A DNA stretch of 60,475 nt from Ralstonia pickettii (GTDB taxonomy: Bacteria; Pseudomonadota; Gammaproteobacteria; Burkholderiales; Burkholderiaceae), in NCBI RefSeq assembly GCF_001699815.1, contig NZ_MCGB01000066.1, forward strand, positions 1 to 60,475. Reading direction: 5' to 3'. Made by a program: the position numbers and the translations under genes. Of the stretch, positions 25,790 to 35,603 are shown in pieces. Under the pieces are notes generated by a model. That model had not been told where the DNA came from, made no database searches, and saw nothing but the letters and a program-made list of their open reading frames with translations. How positions within the stretch are numbered: position 1 is the stretch's first letter; each line of letters opens with the position of its first letter.

Positions 25790-26113
25790 ATGCATAAGAA
25801 CTTCGCGCTGTACGTGCTGGCAGCCGCTGCAGCGCTGTCGTCGCAGGCGGCCCTGGCCCGTGTCAATGTCGATATTGGAATCGGTGTGCCCGTCGCACCG
25901 GTTTATGTCGAGCCCGCGCCGGTGTACGCCGCGCCTCCGCCGCCGGCCTACTATGCGCCGGCCCCCGTCTATGTCGCGCCGCAGCCGGTCATCGTTGCCC
26001 CCGGCTACTACGACGATGGGCGCGGCCGCGAATGGCAGGAACGCCAATGGCGCGAACAACGCTGGCGTGAGCGTGAATGGCGCCGGCACCATCGTCATGA
26101 CGACGACGATTGA
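25790..26113 (+). CDS. secreted proline/tyrosine-rich protein with charged tail
   Basis: A 107-residue exported protein. Signal peptide about 1-24 (..AALSSQAALA). The middle is a low-complexity run of Pro, Ala, Tyr and Val (repeats like APVYVAP), and the C-terminus is rich in Arg, Trp, Glu and ends in HHRHDDDD. A GAGGAA ribosome site supports the start. Such YXXP-repeat periplasmic proteins are common in Burkholderiaceae; function unknown. Confidence 0.75.
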   Translation: MHKNFALYVLAAAAALSSQAALARVNVDIGIGVPVAPVYVEPAPVYAAPPPPAYYAPAPVYVAPQPVIVAPGYYDDGRGREWQERQWREQRWREREWRRHHRHDDDD

Positions 26114-26131
26114 TCCGGCTCCCCGCAGCGC

Positions 26132-26875
26132 TCAGGCGGCCTTCTTCGCCAAGCCCAGGTAGGTTTCGATCACGCGGGGGTTGACGGCCAATTCCTGCGC
26201 CGGGCCTTCGAGCGTCATATCGCCCGTTTCCAATACGTAGCCGTAGTCGGCGACCTGCAGCGCGGCGCGTGCGTTCTGTTCGATCAGCAGCGTTGCCACG
26301 CCGGTTTTGCGCAGGTCGCTGATGATGTGGAAGATCTCTTTGACGATGAGCGGCGCAAGGCCGAGGCTCGGCTCATCCAGCATCAGTAACTGGGGCTTGG
26401 CCATCAACGCGCGGCCCACGGCGAGCATCTGGCGCTCGCCGCCCGAGAGCGTGCCGGCTTCCTGCACGCGACGCTCTTTCAGTCGCGGAAACAAGTCGTA
26501 CACCACCTCCATCTGGTCGAGGTAGCTGCGTTCACCCGCCCGCTTGCGGCGGTACGCGCCGAGCACGAGGTTGTCTTCCACGCTCATGGTGGCAAACAGC
26601 TCGCGCTTTTCCGGCACGAGGCACATGCCGCGTGCCACGCGCTTTTCCACGGGCAGACCGGTCAGGTTGTGGCCGAGATACGAGACCACGCCGTTGGCCG
26701 AACCGGTGGTTGGCAGCGCGCCCATGATGGCGCCAAGCATGGTCGATTTACCGGCGCCGTTCGGGCCGATGACGGTCACGATCTGGCCCGCCCCCACCTT
26801 CAGGTTGGCGCCATGCAGCGCTTCCACCTTGCCATAGCGGACGTGCAGGTCCTTCACTTCCAGGATGACTGACAT
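26132..26875 (-). CDS. livF: branched-chain amino acid-type ABC transporter ATPase
   Basis: A 247-residue ABC ATPase. Walker A GPNGAGKS (about 37-44), signature LSGGERQ (about 143-149), Walker [12 protein letters not shown] (about 161-171) and the following [17 protein letters not shown] tail fit LivF. It is the last gene of a three-gene leftward operon with the fused LivM-LivG and LivH. No substrate-binding protein gene is present nearby, so the substrate is open. Confidence 0.9.
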   Translation of the reverse strand: MSVILEVKDLHVRYGKVEALHGANLKVGAGQIVTVIGPNGAGKSTMLGAIMGALPTTGSANGVVSYLGHNLTGLPVEKRVARGMCLVPEKRELFATMSVEDNLVLGAYRRKRAGERSYLDQMEVVYDLFPRLKERRVQEAGTLSGGERQMLAVGRALMAKPQLLMLDEPSLGLAPLIVKEIFHIISDLRKTGVATLLIEQNARAALQVADYGYVLETGDMTLEGPAQELAVNPRVIETYLGLAKKAA

Positions 26876-26886
26876 GCGCGTTCTCC

Positions 26887-28713
26887 TTATTCCACGCCGC
26901 CCAGGTAGGCTTCCAGCACCGCCGGGTTCTGCTGCACTTCCTGCGGCAGCCCCTCGGCGATCTTGGTGCCGAATTCCATGACGACCAGCCGATCGGTGAG
27001 GTTCATGACGAAGTCCATGTCGTGCTCCACCAGCAGCACGCTCATGCCTTCGGCTTTGAGCTTGGTAAGCAGCGCAGCCAGCGCCTGCTTTTCCTTGTAG
27101 CGCAGGCCAGCGGCGGGTTCATCGAGCAGCAGCAGCGCCGGGTCGCAGCACAGCGCGCGGGCGATTTCCAGAATGCGTTGCTGGCCCAGCGCGAGGCTGC
27201 CGGCTTCCAGATACATGCAATCGGCCAGGCCTACGCGCTCCAGTTGGCGGCGCGCTTCGAACAGCAGCTTCTGCTCTTCGGCCTGGTTCATGCGCACCAC
27301 GCTGGCGAGCACGCCGCCCTGCGCCGCAAAATCGCCGCGCAGGTGGGCGCCAAGCGCCACGTTCTCCAAAACGGTCATGCCCGACAGCAATTGCACATGC
27401 TGGAAGGTGCGGCCGATGCCGCGCTTGACGATCTCGCGCGAAGGCTTGCCGCTGATGTGCTCGCCACGGTAGAGCACCTCGCCACGCGTGACCGGCAGCA
27501 CGCCCGTCACTAGGTTGAAGGTGGTGGACTTGCCCGCGCCATTGGGGCCGATCAGGCCGATGATCTCGCCGGCCTTCACCTGGAAGCTGACGTCGTTCAC
27601 GGCAACCAGGCCGCCAAACTCCTTGCGTGCGGCGCGTACATCTAGGATCAGCTCACCGGCTTGGGGCTTCTCGCGCTGCTTGAGAGCCGGTGCATCGTCG
27701 GGCGCGCGAGCCGTCGGTGCCGGTGGAAACAGCTTGCGGATGAACGGCCATACGCCATCGCGCGCGTACTGCAGCAACAGCACGAGCAGCACGCCGAACA
27801 CGATGATTTCGAAGTTGCCGTTGGAGCCGAGCAGCTTCGGCAGAATGCTTTGCAGGCTGTCTTTCAGGATGGTCAGCAGACCCGCGCCAAGCACCGCGCC
27901 CCACACGTGGCCCACGCCACCGACCACCGCCATGAACAGGTATTCGATACCGTAGTTCAGGCCGAACGGCGTCGGGTTCACCGCGCGCTGCAGATGCGCA
28001 TAGAGAAAGCCCGAAATACACGCCAGCACCGCCGCAAACACGAAGATCACCACCTTCATCCACGCGGTGTTCACCCCCATCGCCTCGGCCATGGTGCCGC
28101 CGCCCTTGAGTGCGCGGATGGCGCGGCCTGGGCGCGAGTTCAGCAGGTTCTGCACCGCCAGCACCGCCACCACAACGACAGCCCAGATCAGGTAGAACAT
28201 CTCGCGGCCGGTCTGCAGCGATTTACCGAGTACGTTCAGCACCGGAATGCCGTTCAGCCCGTCGTACTTGCCCAGGAATTCCAGGTTGCCGAACAGGAAG
28301 AACAACGACAGGCCCCACGCAATCGTCGCCAGCGGCAGGTAGTGGCCCGACATGCGCATCGTGATCAGGCCGATCACGTAGGCGCTGATAACCGTGATCA
28401 CCAGCCCGGCCAGCAGGCCGATCCACGGCGAGACCCCGTACTGCGTTGTCAGATAGGCGGTGCTGTATGCACCGAGGCCAACGAACGCCGCTTGCCCGAA
28501 CGAGGTCAGTCCGCCCACCCCCGTGAGCAGCACCAGCCCAAGCGCGACGAGGCTATAGAGCCCGATGTAGTTGAGCAGCGTGATCCAGAATTCGGGCGTT
28601 GGCACGATGGGGATCAACGCAAGCACAACCACGAACAACGCAATCAGCACGCGGTTGCGCGAAACCCAGCTGCGCTGCGCAGTGCCGGCGGAAGATTTGG
28701 TCAGCGTGTTCAT
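26887..28713 (-). CDS. fused LivM permease - LivG ATPase
   Basis: A 608-residue fusion. Residues about 18-340 are a LivM-type permease with many hydrophobic helices and the motif [22 protein letters not shown] linker (about 340-370) leads to a LivG-type ATPase with Walker A GPNGAGKS, signature region [15 protein letters not shown] and Walker [12 protein letters not shown]. The start MNTLTKSS is chosen 5 bases after the livH stop; eight extra upstream residues are possible. Such fusions are frequent in Burkholderiales. Confidence 0.9.
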   Translation of the reverse strand: MNTLTKSSAGTAQRSWVSRNRVLIALFVVVLALIPIVPTPEFWITLLNYIGLYSLVALGLVLLTGVGGLTSFGQAAFVGLGAYSTAYLTTQYGVSPWIGLLAGLVITVISAYVIGLITMRMSGHYLPLATIAWGLSLFFLFGNLEFLGKYDGLNGIPVLNVLGKSLQTGREMFYLIWAVVVVAVLAVQNLLNSRPGRAIRALKGGGTMAEAMGVNTAWMKVVIFVFAAVLACISGFLYAHLQRAVNPTPFGLNYGIEYLFMAVVGGVGHVWGAVLGAGLLTILKDSLQSILPKLLGSNGNFEIIVFGVLLVLLLQYARDGVWPFIRKLFPPAPTARAPDDAPALKQREKPQAGELILDVRAARKEFGGLVAVNDVSFQVKAGEIIGLIGPNGAGKSTTFNLVTGVLPVTRGEVLYRGEHISGKPSREIVKRGIGRTFQHVQLLSGMTVLENVALGAHLRGDFAAQGGVLASVVRMNQAEEQKLLFEARRQLERVGLADCMYLEAGSLALGQQRILEIARALCCDPALLLLDEPAAGLRYKEKQALAALLTKLKAEGMSVLLVEHDMDFVMNLTDRLVVMEFGTKIAEGLPQEVQQNPAVLEAYLGGVE

Positions 28714-28717
28714 CGGC

Positions 28718-29770
28718 TTACTCCTCTTCCTCGACATGCTTGGTGGTGAGCGATCGCCACAGCAGCACGGGAATGATGAGCGTGAACACGATCACCTCCT
28801 TGAACGCCGACGCCCAGAACGATGAATACGACTCCAGCAGCCCCACGAGCAGCGCACCCAGTGCCGCCACCGGATAGCTCACGAGCCCGCCCACGATGGC
28901 CCCAACGAACCCCTTCAGGCCGATCAGGAAGCCGGACTCGTAGTAGACCGTGGTGAGCGGCGCAATCAGGACGCCGCACAGCGCGCCAAGCGCCGCTGCC
29001 AGCGTAAAAGCCAGCCGCCCCGCCTGCGTGGTGCCGATGCCGACCAGCCGCGCACCCAGCCGGTTCACTGCCGTCGCGCGCAGCGCCTTGCCCGACACCG
29101 TGCGGCCAAAATAGAAGTACAGCGCCACGATCATCAGCACCGACACGGCCACCACCCACAGGCTCTGGCCAGACACGCTGAGCGCGCCCAGATCAAAGCG
29201 CGCATCGGAAAATGCATCCGTGCGCGAGCCTTCCGCGCCGAACATCACGAGGCCGAGACCCACCAGCGCAAAGTGCACGCCCACCGAGACGATCAGCAGC
29301 ACCAGCGTGCTGGCTTCGGCCAACGGCTCGTAGGCCAGGCGGTAGATCATTGGCCCCATGGGAATGACGATCAGCAATGTCAACGCGACCTGCGCAAGCA
29401 TCGGCAGCGTCATCGGAGTGAACATTCGGGCCGCCAGGTAGACGGCCACCGGAAAGAGCAGGTATTTGCCGGCATAGATGGCGCCTGTGCGAAGCGCATG
29501 CAGGCGCAGTTCAGGTTGCAGCAGCGTGCGGCCCATCTCAACGAGAAACGTCAGCACGCCCAGCACAACGAGCATGCTGGCAGAGAGCGGCGCCTTGTTG
29601 GCCTGGATGGCCGCCAGCGTGAGCGCGCCATACGCCACGAATTCGCCCTGCGGGATGAAGATCACGCGCGTGACGGAGAACACCAGCACGAGCGCCAGTG
29701 CCAGCAGCGCGTAGATCGCGCCCGATGTCACGCCGTCTTGCGCCAGGATGGCGGCAATCGACAAGTCCAT
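28718..29770 (-). CDS. livH: branched-chain amino acid-type ABC permease
   Basis: A 350-residue permease with about 8-9 hydrophobic helices. The opening [20 protein letters not shown] and the central [31 protein letters not shown] are LivH hallmarks. It has an extra hydrophobic segment near 60-130 compared with the E. coli protein. First gene of the transporter operon; the gap behind it (to 29884) separates it from the IclR gene in the same direction, so the regulator could be co-transcribed with it. Confidence 0.9.
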   Translation of the reverse strand: MDLSIAAILAQDGVTSGAIYALLALALVLVFSVTRVIFIPQGEFVAYGALTLAAIQANKAPLSASMLVVLGVLTFLVEMGRTLLQPELRLHALRTGAIYAGKYLLFPVAVYLAARMFTPMTLPMLAQVALTLLIVIPMGPMIYRLAYEPLAEASTLVLLIVSVGVHFALVGLGLVMFGAEGSRTDAFSDARFDLGALSVSGQSLWVVAVSVLMIVALYFYFGRTVSGKALRATAVNRLGARLVGIGTTQAGRLAFTLAAALGALCGVLIAPLTTVYYESGFLIGLKGFVGAIVGGLVSYPVAALGALLVGLLESYSSFWASAFKEVIVFTLIIPVLLWRSLTTKHVEEEE

Positions 29771-29884
29771 GAAGCTCCTCGTTCTTGTAGTCGTGGAGTT
29801 CGCGCCGGCTGTGGACCGGGCAAGGGGGCGCCACGAGTTACGAGATAGTAAATTTCTTACGACAGGATGAAATTGGCGACAACC

Positions 29885-30769
29885 CTAACGCGCCGCCCTG
29901 CTTCGCCGCGCGCCGGCCTTTGCAGGGCGTTCCGCGGGTGCCTGCAGCATGGCAGACAGGCGCATCACGAACGTGCGCAGCGTGTGCTCCAGCTCGCCGC
30001 CGCGCTGCGCGTGAAACAGCGGTTGCACGTTCAGCGCGATCAGCACCAGCACAAGTTGCCCGCGCGCACCGAACACCGGCAGCGACAACGCATTCACGCC
30101 CGGCAGCAAGCTACCCGTGACCCACGACGCGCCTTCGGTGCGGACGTCTTCGCACAGACGGTAATAGTCGGTCAGCGAACGCGGCAGGCCGGGGAGATCG
30201 TCGCTGGCACGCTCGTGCAGTTCGCGCTCCACCAGAGGCAGCGTCTGTTCCATCGGCTGATAGGCACCGAACAGGCGGCCGGTGGCGGAATTGAGCATTG
30301 GCAGGACGTCGCCGATGCGCAGGTTCACGCCGGGCGCGCCACCGGCCTTTTCCCAATGCACGACGGTCGGGCCACGATCGCTCCACACCGCAATGCCGAT
30401 GGTATGGCCGGTCTGATCTCGCAGCCCTGCAAGCAACGGCCGCGTGCGGACAATGGCATCGGAGCGATTGAGGCTGGCAAGCCCCAGGCGCAGTGCAAAG
30501 GGCCCAAGTTCGTAACGGCCGGTCAGCGGGTCTTGTGACACCGCGCCCACGCGCTGCAAGCTCACCAGATAGCGGTGCGCCTTGGACGGATGCATGCGCG
30601 CCGCGCGTGCCAGGTCGCCGAGCGCCATCGCCCGCATGGCACGCGTGAGCGCCACGAGTAATTGAGAGCCAACTTCGATGGATTGGATGCCCGAACGGTC
30701 GCGGCTGGCGCGCGCGTCTTCTGCATCGCCATCGGGTGGCGGGTCGTCTTCGACTTCCGTGGTCTCCAT
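29885..30769 (-). CDS. IclR-family transcriptional regulator
   Basis: A 294-residue regulator with an acidic disordered N-terminus (about 1-25), a winged helix (MALGDLARAARMHPSKAHRYLVSLQRVG, about 47-74) and a ligand domain with GHTIGIAVWSDRGPTVVHW. The tail is rich in Ala and Arg. It is divergent from the MBL/monooxygenase unit and upstream of the transporter operon, and a palindrome lies between it and 31045. It probably controls both; ligand unknown. Confidence 0.85.
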   Translation of the reverse strand: METTEVEDDPPPDGDAEDARASRDRSGIQSIEVGSQLLVALTRAMRAMALGDLARAARMHPSKAHRYLVSLQRVGAVSQDPLTGRYELGPFALRLGLASLNRSDAIVRTRPLLAGLRDQTGHTIGIAVWSDRGPTVVHWEKAGGAPGVNLRIGDVLPMLNSATGRLFGAYQPMEQTLPLVERELHERASDDLPGLPRSLTDYYRLCEDVRTEGASWVTGSLLPGVNALSLPVFGARGQLVLVLIALNVQPLFHAQRGGELEHTLRTFVMRLSAMLQAPAERPAKAGARRSRAAR

Positions 30770-30857
30770 GTCTCGGGGCGTATTGGCTGGGCGGGGCCGA
30801 CAAAGTGCTGCGAGCGTAGCACGCGGCTACGCGTAGACGGCCGATTTTGATTTTTAT

Positions 30858-30888
30858 GCATTGTATAAACAATGCTTCTAACCATAAT
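30858..30888 (+). promoter_or_regulatory. candidate IclR operator and promoter for the MBL/monooxygenase unit
   Basis: GCATTGT-ATAA-ACAATGC (30858-30875) is a perfect 7-4-7 inverted repeat in the divergent gap. A -10-like CATAAT (30883-30888) lies to its right, with TTGTAT (30861-30866) 16 bases before it inside the palindrome, so a bound repressor would cover the -35. Confidence 0.55.
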
Positions 30889-31044
30889 CAACGTATACCC
30901 TAGGCGCGTCTCCCGACCGTGCGGTCTATGATTGCCAGCGTTCGGCATGGCTTGCCCTCAGCCCAACCCAACGCAGGTTTCCCGAGCCATGCATGTTGAA
31001 AAGAAATTCCCCCAACCGTAATCCACTACACCAGGAGTGACAGA

Positions 31045-32004
31045 ATGGCCAAAGCCTTCGCCTCGCAAGCCGACCTCGAGGCCAAACAAGTCACCTTCAC
31101 GCAGCTCTCCCCCAACGCTTACGCCTACACCGCCGAGGGCGACCCAAACTCCGGCGTCATCATCGGCGACGACTCGGTGCTGATCGTCGACACCACCGCC
31201 ACGCCGGCGATGGCGCAAGACCTGATCGCACGCATCCGGGCCATCACCGACAAGCCGATCAAGCACGTGGTGCTGTCGCACTATCACGCGGTGCGCGTGC
31301 TGGGTGCATCGGCCTACTTTGCCGAGGGCGCGCAGAACATCATTGCCAGCCGCGGCACGTACGAAATGATCGTCGAGCGCGGCGAGGCCGATATGAAGTC
31401 CGAAATCGAGCGCTTCCCGCGCCTGTTTGCCGGCGTGGAAACCGTGCCGGGCCTGACGTGGCCGACGCTGGTGTTCGAGCGCGAGCTGACACTGTTTCTG
31501 GGCAAGTTGGAAGTGAAGATCCTGCACCTCGGCCCCGGCCACACGAAGGGCGATACGGTGGTGTGGATTCCGTCGCAGAAGGTGCTCTTCTCCGGTGACC
31601 TCGTCGAATACGACGCCGCCTGCTACTGCGGCGACGCCCAACTCGAAGAATGGCCCGCCACGCTCGATGCGTTGCGCGCGCTCGGCGCCGACAAGCTCGT
31701 GCCAGGTCGCGGCCCCGCGTTGCTCAATCCGGCCGAGGTCGACAAGGGTCTCGCCTATACGCGGGATTTCGTGTCCACGCTGCTGCAACGTGGCAAGGAA
31801 GCCGTCGCGCAGAAGATGGACCTGAAGGCCGCCATGGCGCACACCCGCGCGGCCATGGACCCGAAATTCGGCAGCGTCTTCATCTACGAGCACTGCCTGC
31901 CGTTTGACGTGACGCGCGCCTTTGACGAGGCCAGCGGCATCAAGCACCCGCGCATCTGGACCGCCGAGCGCGACAAGGAAATGTGGGCCGCCCTGCAAGG
32001 CTGA
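31045..32004 (+). CDS. MBL-fold hydrolase-like protein with altered metal site
   Basis: A 319-residue metallo-beta-lactamase-fold protein. The first motif reads HYHAVR: His79 and His81 are kept but Asp83 and His84 are Val and Arg. GPGHTKGD (His166) and FSGD (Asp185) are normal, while the last ligand motif PGHG is PGRG (Arg222). So metal site 1 looks intact and site 2 is lost. The overall plan fits class-B hydrolases of the quinoprotein-relay type. The monooxygenase gene starts 3 bases after its stop, so the two form one unit. Confidence 0.8.
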   Translation: MAKAFASQADLEAKQVTFTQLSPNAYAYTAEGDPNSGVIIGDDSVLIVDTTATPAMAQDLIARIRAITDKPIKHVVLSHYHAVRVLGASAYFAEGAQNIIASRGTYEMIVERGEADMKSEIERFPRLFAGVETVPGLTWPTLVFERELTLFLGKLEVKILHLGPGHTKGDTVVWIPSQKVLFSGDLVEYDAACYCGDAQLEEWPATLDALRALGADKLVPGRGPALLNPAEVDKGLAYTRDFVSTLLQRGKEAVAQKMDLKAAMAHTRAAMDPKFGSVFIYEHCLPFDVTRAFDEASGIKHPRIWTAERDKEMWAALQG

Positions 32005-32006
32005 AC

Positions 32007-33686
32007 ATGAACCCCGACTTCCAGAACCGCGTCTTCGCGTATGCGCCGTGCGCCGAGCAGCAGCGCGGCGCCGCACCTGCGGCCCGCCCCGTCGTCATCG
32101 TCGGCGCGGGGCCGGTGGGGTTGGCCACGGCCATCGATCTGGCGCAGCAAGGTGTGGCCGTGGTCGTCGTCGACGATGATTGCACGCTGTCGACCGGCTC
32201 GCGCGCGATCTGCTTCTCCAAGCGGTCATTGGAGATTTTCGATCGGCTCGGCTGCGGCGACTGCATGGTCGACAAGGGCGTGAGCTGGAACGTCGGCAAG
32301 GTCTACCTGAAGAACGAACTGCTCTACAGCTTTGACCTGCTGCCCGAAACCGGCCACCGCCGGCCAGCGTTCATCAACCTGCAGCAGTATTACGTAGAAG
32401 GCTTTCTCGTTGAACGCGCGCAAGCCTTGCCGAACATCGAGCTGCGCTGGAAGAACAAGGTGACGGCCCTCATACAGGATGCCGATGGTGTAACGCTCAA
32501 CATCGAGACGCCCGACGGCACGTACGAGCAGCGCGCGCAATACGTGGTCGCCGCCGACGGCTCGCGCAGCCCGGTCCGCAACATGATGGGCCTCGAAGCC
32601 CACGGCCAGACGTTCAAAGACCGCTTCCTGATCGCCGACGTGCGTATGGATGCGCCCTTCCCGAGCGAACGCTGGTTCTGGTTTGATCCGCCGTTCCACC
32701 CGAATCAATCGGTGCTGCTGCACCACCAGCCCGACAACGTCTGGCGCATCGATTTCCAGCTTGGCTGGGACGCCGACCCCGTCGCCGAGAAGCAACCCGA
32801 GCGCGTCATTCCACGCGTGCGCGCGCTGCTGGGGGAAAACGTCGATTTCGAGCTGGAATGGGTCAGCGTCTATACGTTTTCGTGCGAACGCATGGACCGC
32901 TTCCGCCACGGCCGCGTGCTCTTCATCGGTGATGCAGCGCATCGGGTGTCGCCGTTCGGCGCGCGCGGCGCCAACAGCGGCTTGCAGGATGCCGAGAACC
33001 TCGCGTGGAAGTTGCGCATGGTGCTTGCCGGCGATGCGCCCGACGCGCTGCTCGACACGTACGCGAGCGAGCGCGAGTTTGCCGCCGACGACAACATCCG
33101 CCACTCCACCCGCTCGACGGATTTCATCACGCCCAAGAGCGCGGTCAGTCGGATCTTTCGCGATGCCACACTGCGCTTGGCCAAGCACTATCCGTTTGCG
33201 CGGACGCTGGTCAACAGCGGTCGGCTCTCGATGCCAACGGTGCTTGAAGGTTCTCCGTTGCAGACAGCGGATGAAGCGCCTTTCGCCTGCACGCTCGTGC
33301 CCGGCGCTGTCGCACTTGATGCGCCGGTACGCCATGCCGATGGCCGCGCCGACTGGCTGCTCAGCCATCTGCGCGACAGCTTCACCGTGCTGCGCTTCTG
33401 CGGTGCGGGAGAACACGTCGATGCGCTGCCGTTGCCGACGCTAGCGATCTTTCCGGCCGGCGGCATGGGCACAGTCTCAGCCAACGTGACGGCGCTGGAA
33501 GACATCGACGGGCTGGTCGCGCAACGCTATGACGCGCGCCCCGGCACGACTTACCTGATCCGCCCCGATCAGCACGTCTGCGCACGCTGGCGCGCACTCG
33601 ATCCTGCCAAGCTGGCCGCCGCGTTGCTTCGTGCCACCGGCCAGACCGCGCCTGCCGCGACCTCGCGCGCTACCGTGTCCGCCTGA
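32007..33686 (+). CDS. FAD-dependent aromatic monooxygenase (MhpA-like)
   Basis: A 559-residue class A flavoprotein monooxygenase. FAD motif VIVGAGPVGLATAIDLA (about 29-45), the DG motif AADGSRSPVR (about 180-190) and the GD motif FIGDAAHRVSPFGARGANSGLQDAENLAWKL (about 308-338; read in parts) are intact. The last 150 residues form the thioredoxin-like domain seen in phenol and 3-(3-hydroxyphenyl)propionate hydroxylases. It should hydroxylate an aromatic acid or phenol with NAD(P)H. Start at MNPDFQNR. Confidence 0.85.
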   Translation: MNPDFQNRVFAYAPCAEQQRGAAPAARPVVIVGAGPVGLATAIDLAQQGVAVVVVDDDCTLSTGSRAICFSKRSLEIFDRLGCGDCMVDKGVSWNVGKVYLKNELLYSFDLLPETGHRRPAFINLQQYYVEGFLVERAQALPNIELRWKNKVTALIQDADGVTLNIETPDGTYEQRAQYVVAADGSRSPVRNMMGLEAHGQTFKDRFLIADVRMDAPFPSERWFWFDPPFHPNQSVLLHHQPDNVWRIDFQLGWDADPVAEKQPERVIPRVRALLGENVDFELEWVSVYTFSCERMDRFRHGRVLFIGDAAHRVSPFGARGANSGLQDAENLAWKLRMVLAGDAPDALLDTYASEREFAADDNIRHSTRSTDFITPKSAVSRIFRDATLRLAKHYPFARTLVNSGRLSMPTVLEGSPLQTADEAPFACTLVPGAVALDAPVRHADGRADWLLSHLRDSFTVLRFCGAGEHVDALPLPTLAIFPAGGMGTVSANVTALEDIDGLVAQRYDARPGTTYLIRPDQHVCARWRALDPAKLAAALLRATGQTAPAATSRATVSA

Positions 33687-33703
33687 GCTGAATACCGATC
33701 ACC

Positions 33704-33913
33704 ATGCCGCTGAACACACAAGCGAACCTGCCGCGTCCGGATGATTTCTACGAGGCGCTGATCGACGCGCACCGCAACCTTAGCGACGAGCACAGTGCGA
33801 TGCTCAACGCGCAGCTCATCCTGCTGCTCGCGAACCATATCGGCGACACGGCGGTATTGCGTGAAGCGCTGGCGGCGGCGCGGCTGGCATTGCCGGCAGC
33901 AACTGCAACCTGA
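33704..33913 (+). CDS. DUF2783 small protein
   Basis: A 69-residue helical protein. FYEALIDAHRNLSDEHSAMLNAQLILLLANHIGD is the recognisable DUF2783 core (read FYEALIDAHRNLSDE and LNAQLILLLANHIGD). It follows the monooxygenase by 17 bases in the same direction, which suggests a partner or assembly role for that enzyme. Function unknown. Confidence 0.8.
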   Translation: MPLNTQANLPRPDDFYEALIDAHRNLSDEHSAMLNAQLILLLANHIGDTAVLREALAAARLALPAATAT

Positions 33914-33979
33914 GCGCCATCCCGTTTCAACAATCCAACACTTACGCTTGATCGCACTTGCGACTGGGGTTGGCGCGAT

Positions 33980-34201
33980 GTGCAGCGCGCTCCCCCAAAA
34001 CGCTACCGTTCGTCCGGGCCCGGTGGCCCGCATGTCAACAAGACGGGAGCGGCCGTGCTGCTGCTCGCAGACAAGCTGGCGGACCACGACGCGGCAGCCG
34101 ACGCGGCGGAGCGTGCGCAGCGGCGGCCGCACCATCATCGGGTGGAGCGCGACAACCCGCGCCGCGTGTTCAAAGGCGAACGATTTGAGCCGGCAGACTA
34201 A
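33980..34201 (+). pseudogene. remnant of peptide chain release factor H
   Basis: The reading frame contains RSSGPGGPHVNKTGAAV, clearly the release-factor core SSGPGGQHVNKT, joined directly to LLLADKLADHDAAAD and ending HHHRVERDNPRRVFKGERFEP, the C-terminus of PrfH. The catalytic Gln of GGQ is Pro, the N-terminal two thirds are missing and an internal stretch of some 25-30 residues is deleted. So this is a decayed gene. Its stop overlaps the end of the convergent aldo/keto reductase gene. The start given is only the first ATG in frame. Confidence 0.75.
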
Positions 34202-35250
34202 CGCCCGGCCAGCCGCGTTCCGGCAAGCTGGCCCCGTCGGTATTCGCCTTGCCGCTCGAGCATCCAGCCCGGGTACTCGGCCGGGAGTTTGCTCAGTTCG
34301 TCGAGCTGCGCCAGTTCCTGCGCCGTCAGCTCGACCTTGGTAGCAGCGATGTTGTCGTCGAGCTGCTCAATCTTCTTGGCACCAACAATCACGGTGGTCA
34401 CTGCCTGCTGATGCAGCAGCCACGCGAGCGCAATCTGCGCGACCGACACGCTGCGCGCATTGGCCATGACGCGCATGGCATCCACACACGTGTAGGCACG
34501 CGCGCGGTCCACCGGCGGGAAATCGAACTTGTTGCGGCGGCTGTCGTGCTCGCCGTGCTGCTCGCGCGTGTATTTTCCGCTGAGCAGCCCGCCAGCCAGC
34601 GGGCTCCATACCATCAGGCCCAGGCCTTCGCTCTTGAGCATCGGCACCAGCTCGCGCTCCAAGTCACGGCCGGCAACTGTGTAATACGCCTGCAGGCTTT
34701 CGAAGCGTGCGCAGCCCAGCCGCTCGGCAATTCCCAACGCCTTGACGATCTGCCACGCCGCCCAGTTCGATACACCCACATAGCGAACGTGGCCATGCTG
34801 GACCAGCGTGTCGAGCGCACGCACGGTTTCTTCGATCGGCGTGGCGGGATCGAAACCATGGATCTGATAAAGATCGATATGGTCGAGCTGCATGCGCTTC
34901 AGGCTCGCCTTGATGCCGTCCATGATGTGGAACCGCGAGGCGCCGCGCGCATTCACGCTGTCGCCGGTCTGCCCGAACACCTTGGTGGCGACGACCACGC
35001 TGTCGCGCGACACCTTCAGGTTCTTGAGCGCCTGCCCCGTCATCTGTTCAGCGACGCCGTTGGCGTATACATCGGCCGTGTCGATGAAGTTGATCCCGGC
35101 GTCGAGCGCGCGCCCGATCAGGCGCTCGGCATCGGCCTGCTGCAAATCGCCGATATGCTGCCAGATGCCGTCGTTGCCGCCGAAGGTCATCGTGCCCAGG
35201 CACAGCTCCGATACGAACAGGCCCGTCCGGCCCAGCTGGTTGTAACGCAT
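34198..35250 (-). CDS. aldo/keto reductase
   Basis: A 350-residue NADPH-dependent TIM-barrel reductase. The catalytic set is present: Asp and Tyr in FIDTADVYANG (about 56-66), Lys in VVVATKVFG and His in DLYQIHGFD. GVSNWAAWQIVKA and the C-terminal cofactor region VTTVIVGAKKIEQLDDNIAA fit the Tas/YajO-like group. Start at MRYNQLGRTGLFVSELCLG; a longer frame has no similarity. Substrate unknown. Confidence 0.9.
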   Translation of the reverse strand: MRYNQLGRTGLFVSELCLGTMTFGGNDGIWQHIGDLQQADAERLIGRALDAGINFIDTADVYANGVAEQMTGQALKNLKVSRDSVVVATKVFGQTGDSVNARGASRFHIMDGIKASLKRMQLDHIDLYQIHGFDPATPIEETVRALDTLVQHGHVRYVGVSNWAAWQIVKALGIAERLGCARFESLQAYYTVAGRDLERELVPMLKSEGLGLMVWSPLAGGLLSGKYTREQHGEHDSRRNKFDFPPVDRARAYTCVDAMRVMANARSVSVAQIALAWLLHQQAVTTVIVGAKKIEQLDDNIAATKVELTAQELAQLDELSKLPAEYPGWMLERQGEYRRGQLAGTRLAGR

Positions 35251-35352
35251 GTGATCGACTCCAATACGGTGGAAATGGAATGCTGAGCGCACAGGCTCAG
35301 ATGCGAGAGACAACGCAGAGGATAAGACGGACTGGCTGATCCTGCAGAGCGC

Positions 35353-35603
35353 TCAGTCGGATGCAGGGTGATGCCCACGCCGCGACGAGATAGCCGCCCC
35401 CGCCTGCTGCAGCAGCGCAACGTAGAGCGCCTTGGTATCGGCGCCGTAACGCATGGTCGGCAACGCGATCGACAGCCCCGCAATCACGCGGTCAAAGCGG
35501 CCGAATACCGGTACGGCAATACACAGCAACCCGTCTTCGTGCTTTTCGTTGTCTTGTCGGCTTGCACGAACAATTGCAGCGCACGGTCTCGGCCGGCTGA
35601 CGC
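35353..35603 (-). pseudogene. C-terminal remnant of an IclR-family regulator
   Basis: The frame contains DNEKHEDGLLCIAVPVFGRFDRVIAGLSI and a helical tail ending SRRGHHPASD, which is the end of an IclR ligand-binding domain (E-G-x-CIAVPV...VxAxLS). The winged helix and most of the ligand domain are absent; homology stops near 35580, where the 3' end of the LysR gene begins. This looks like a regulator gene removed by rearrangement. Confidence 0.65.
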
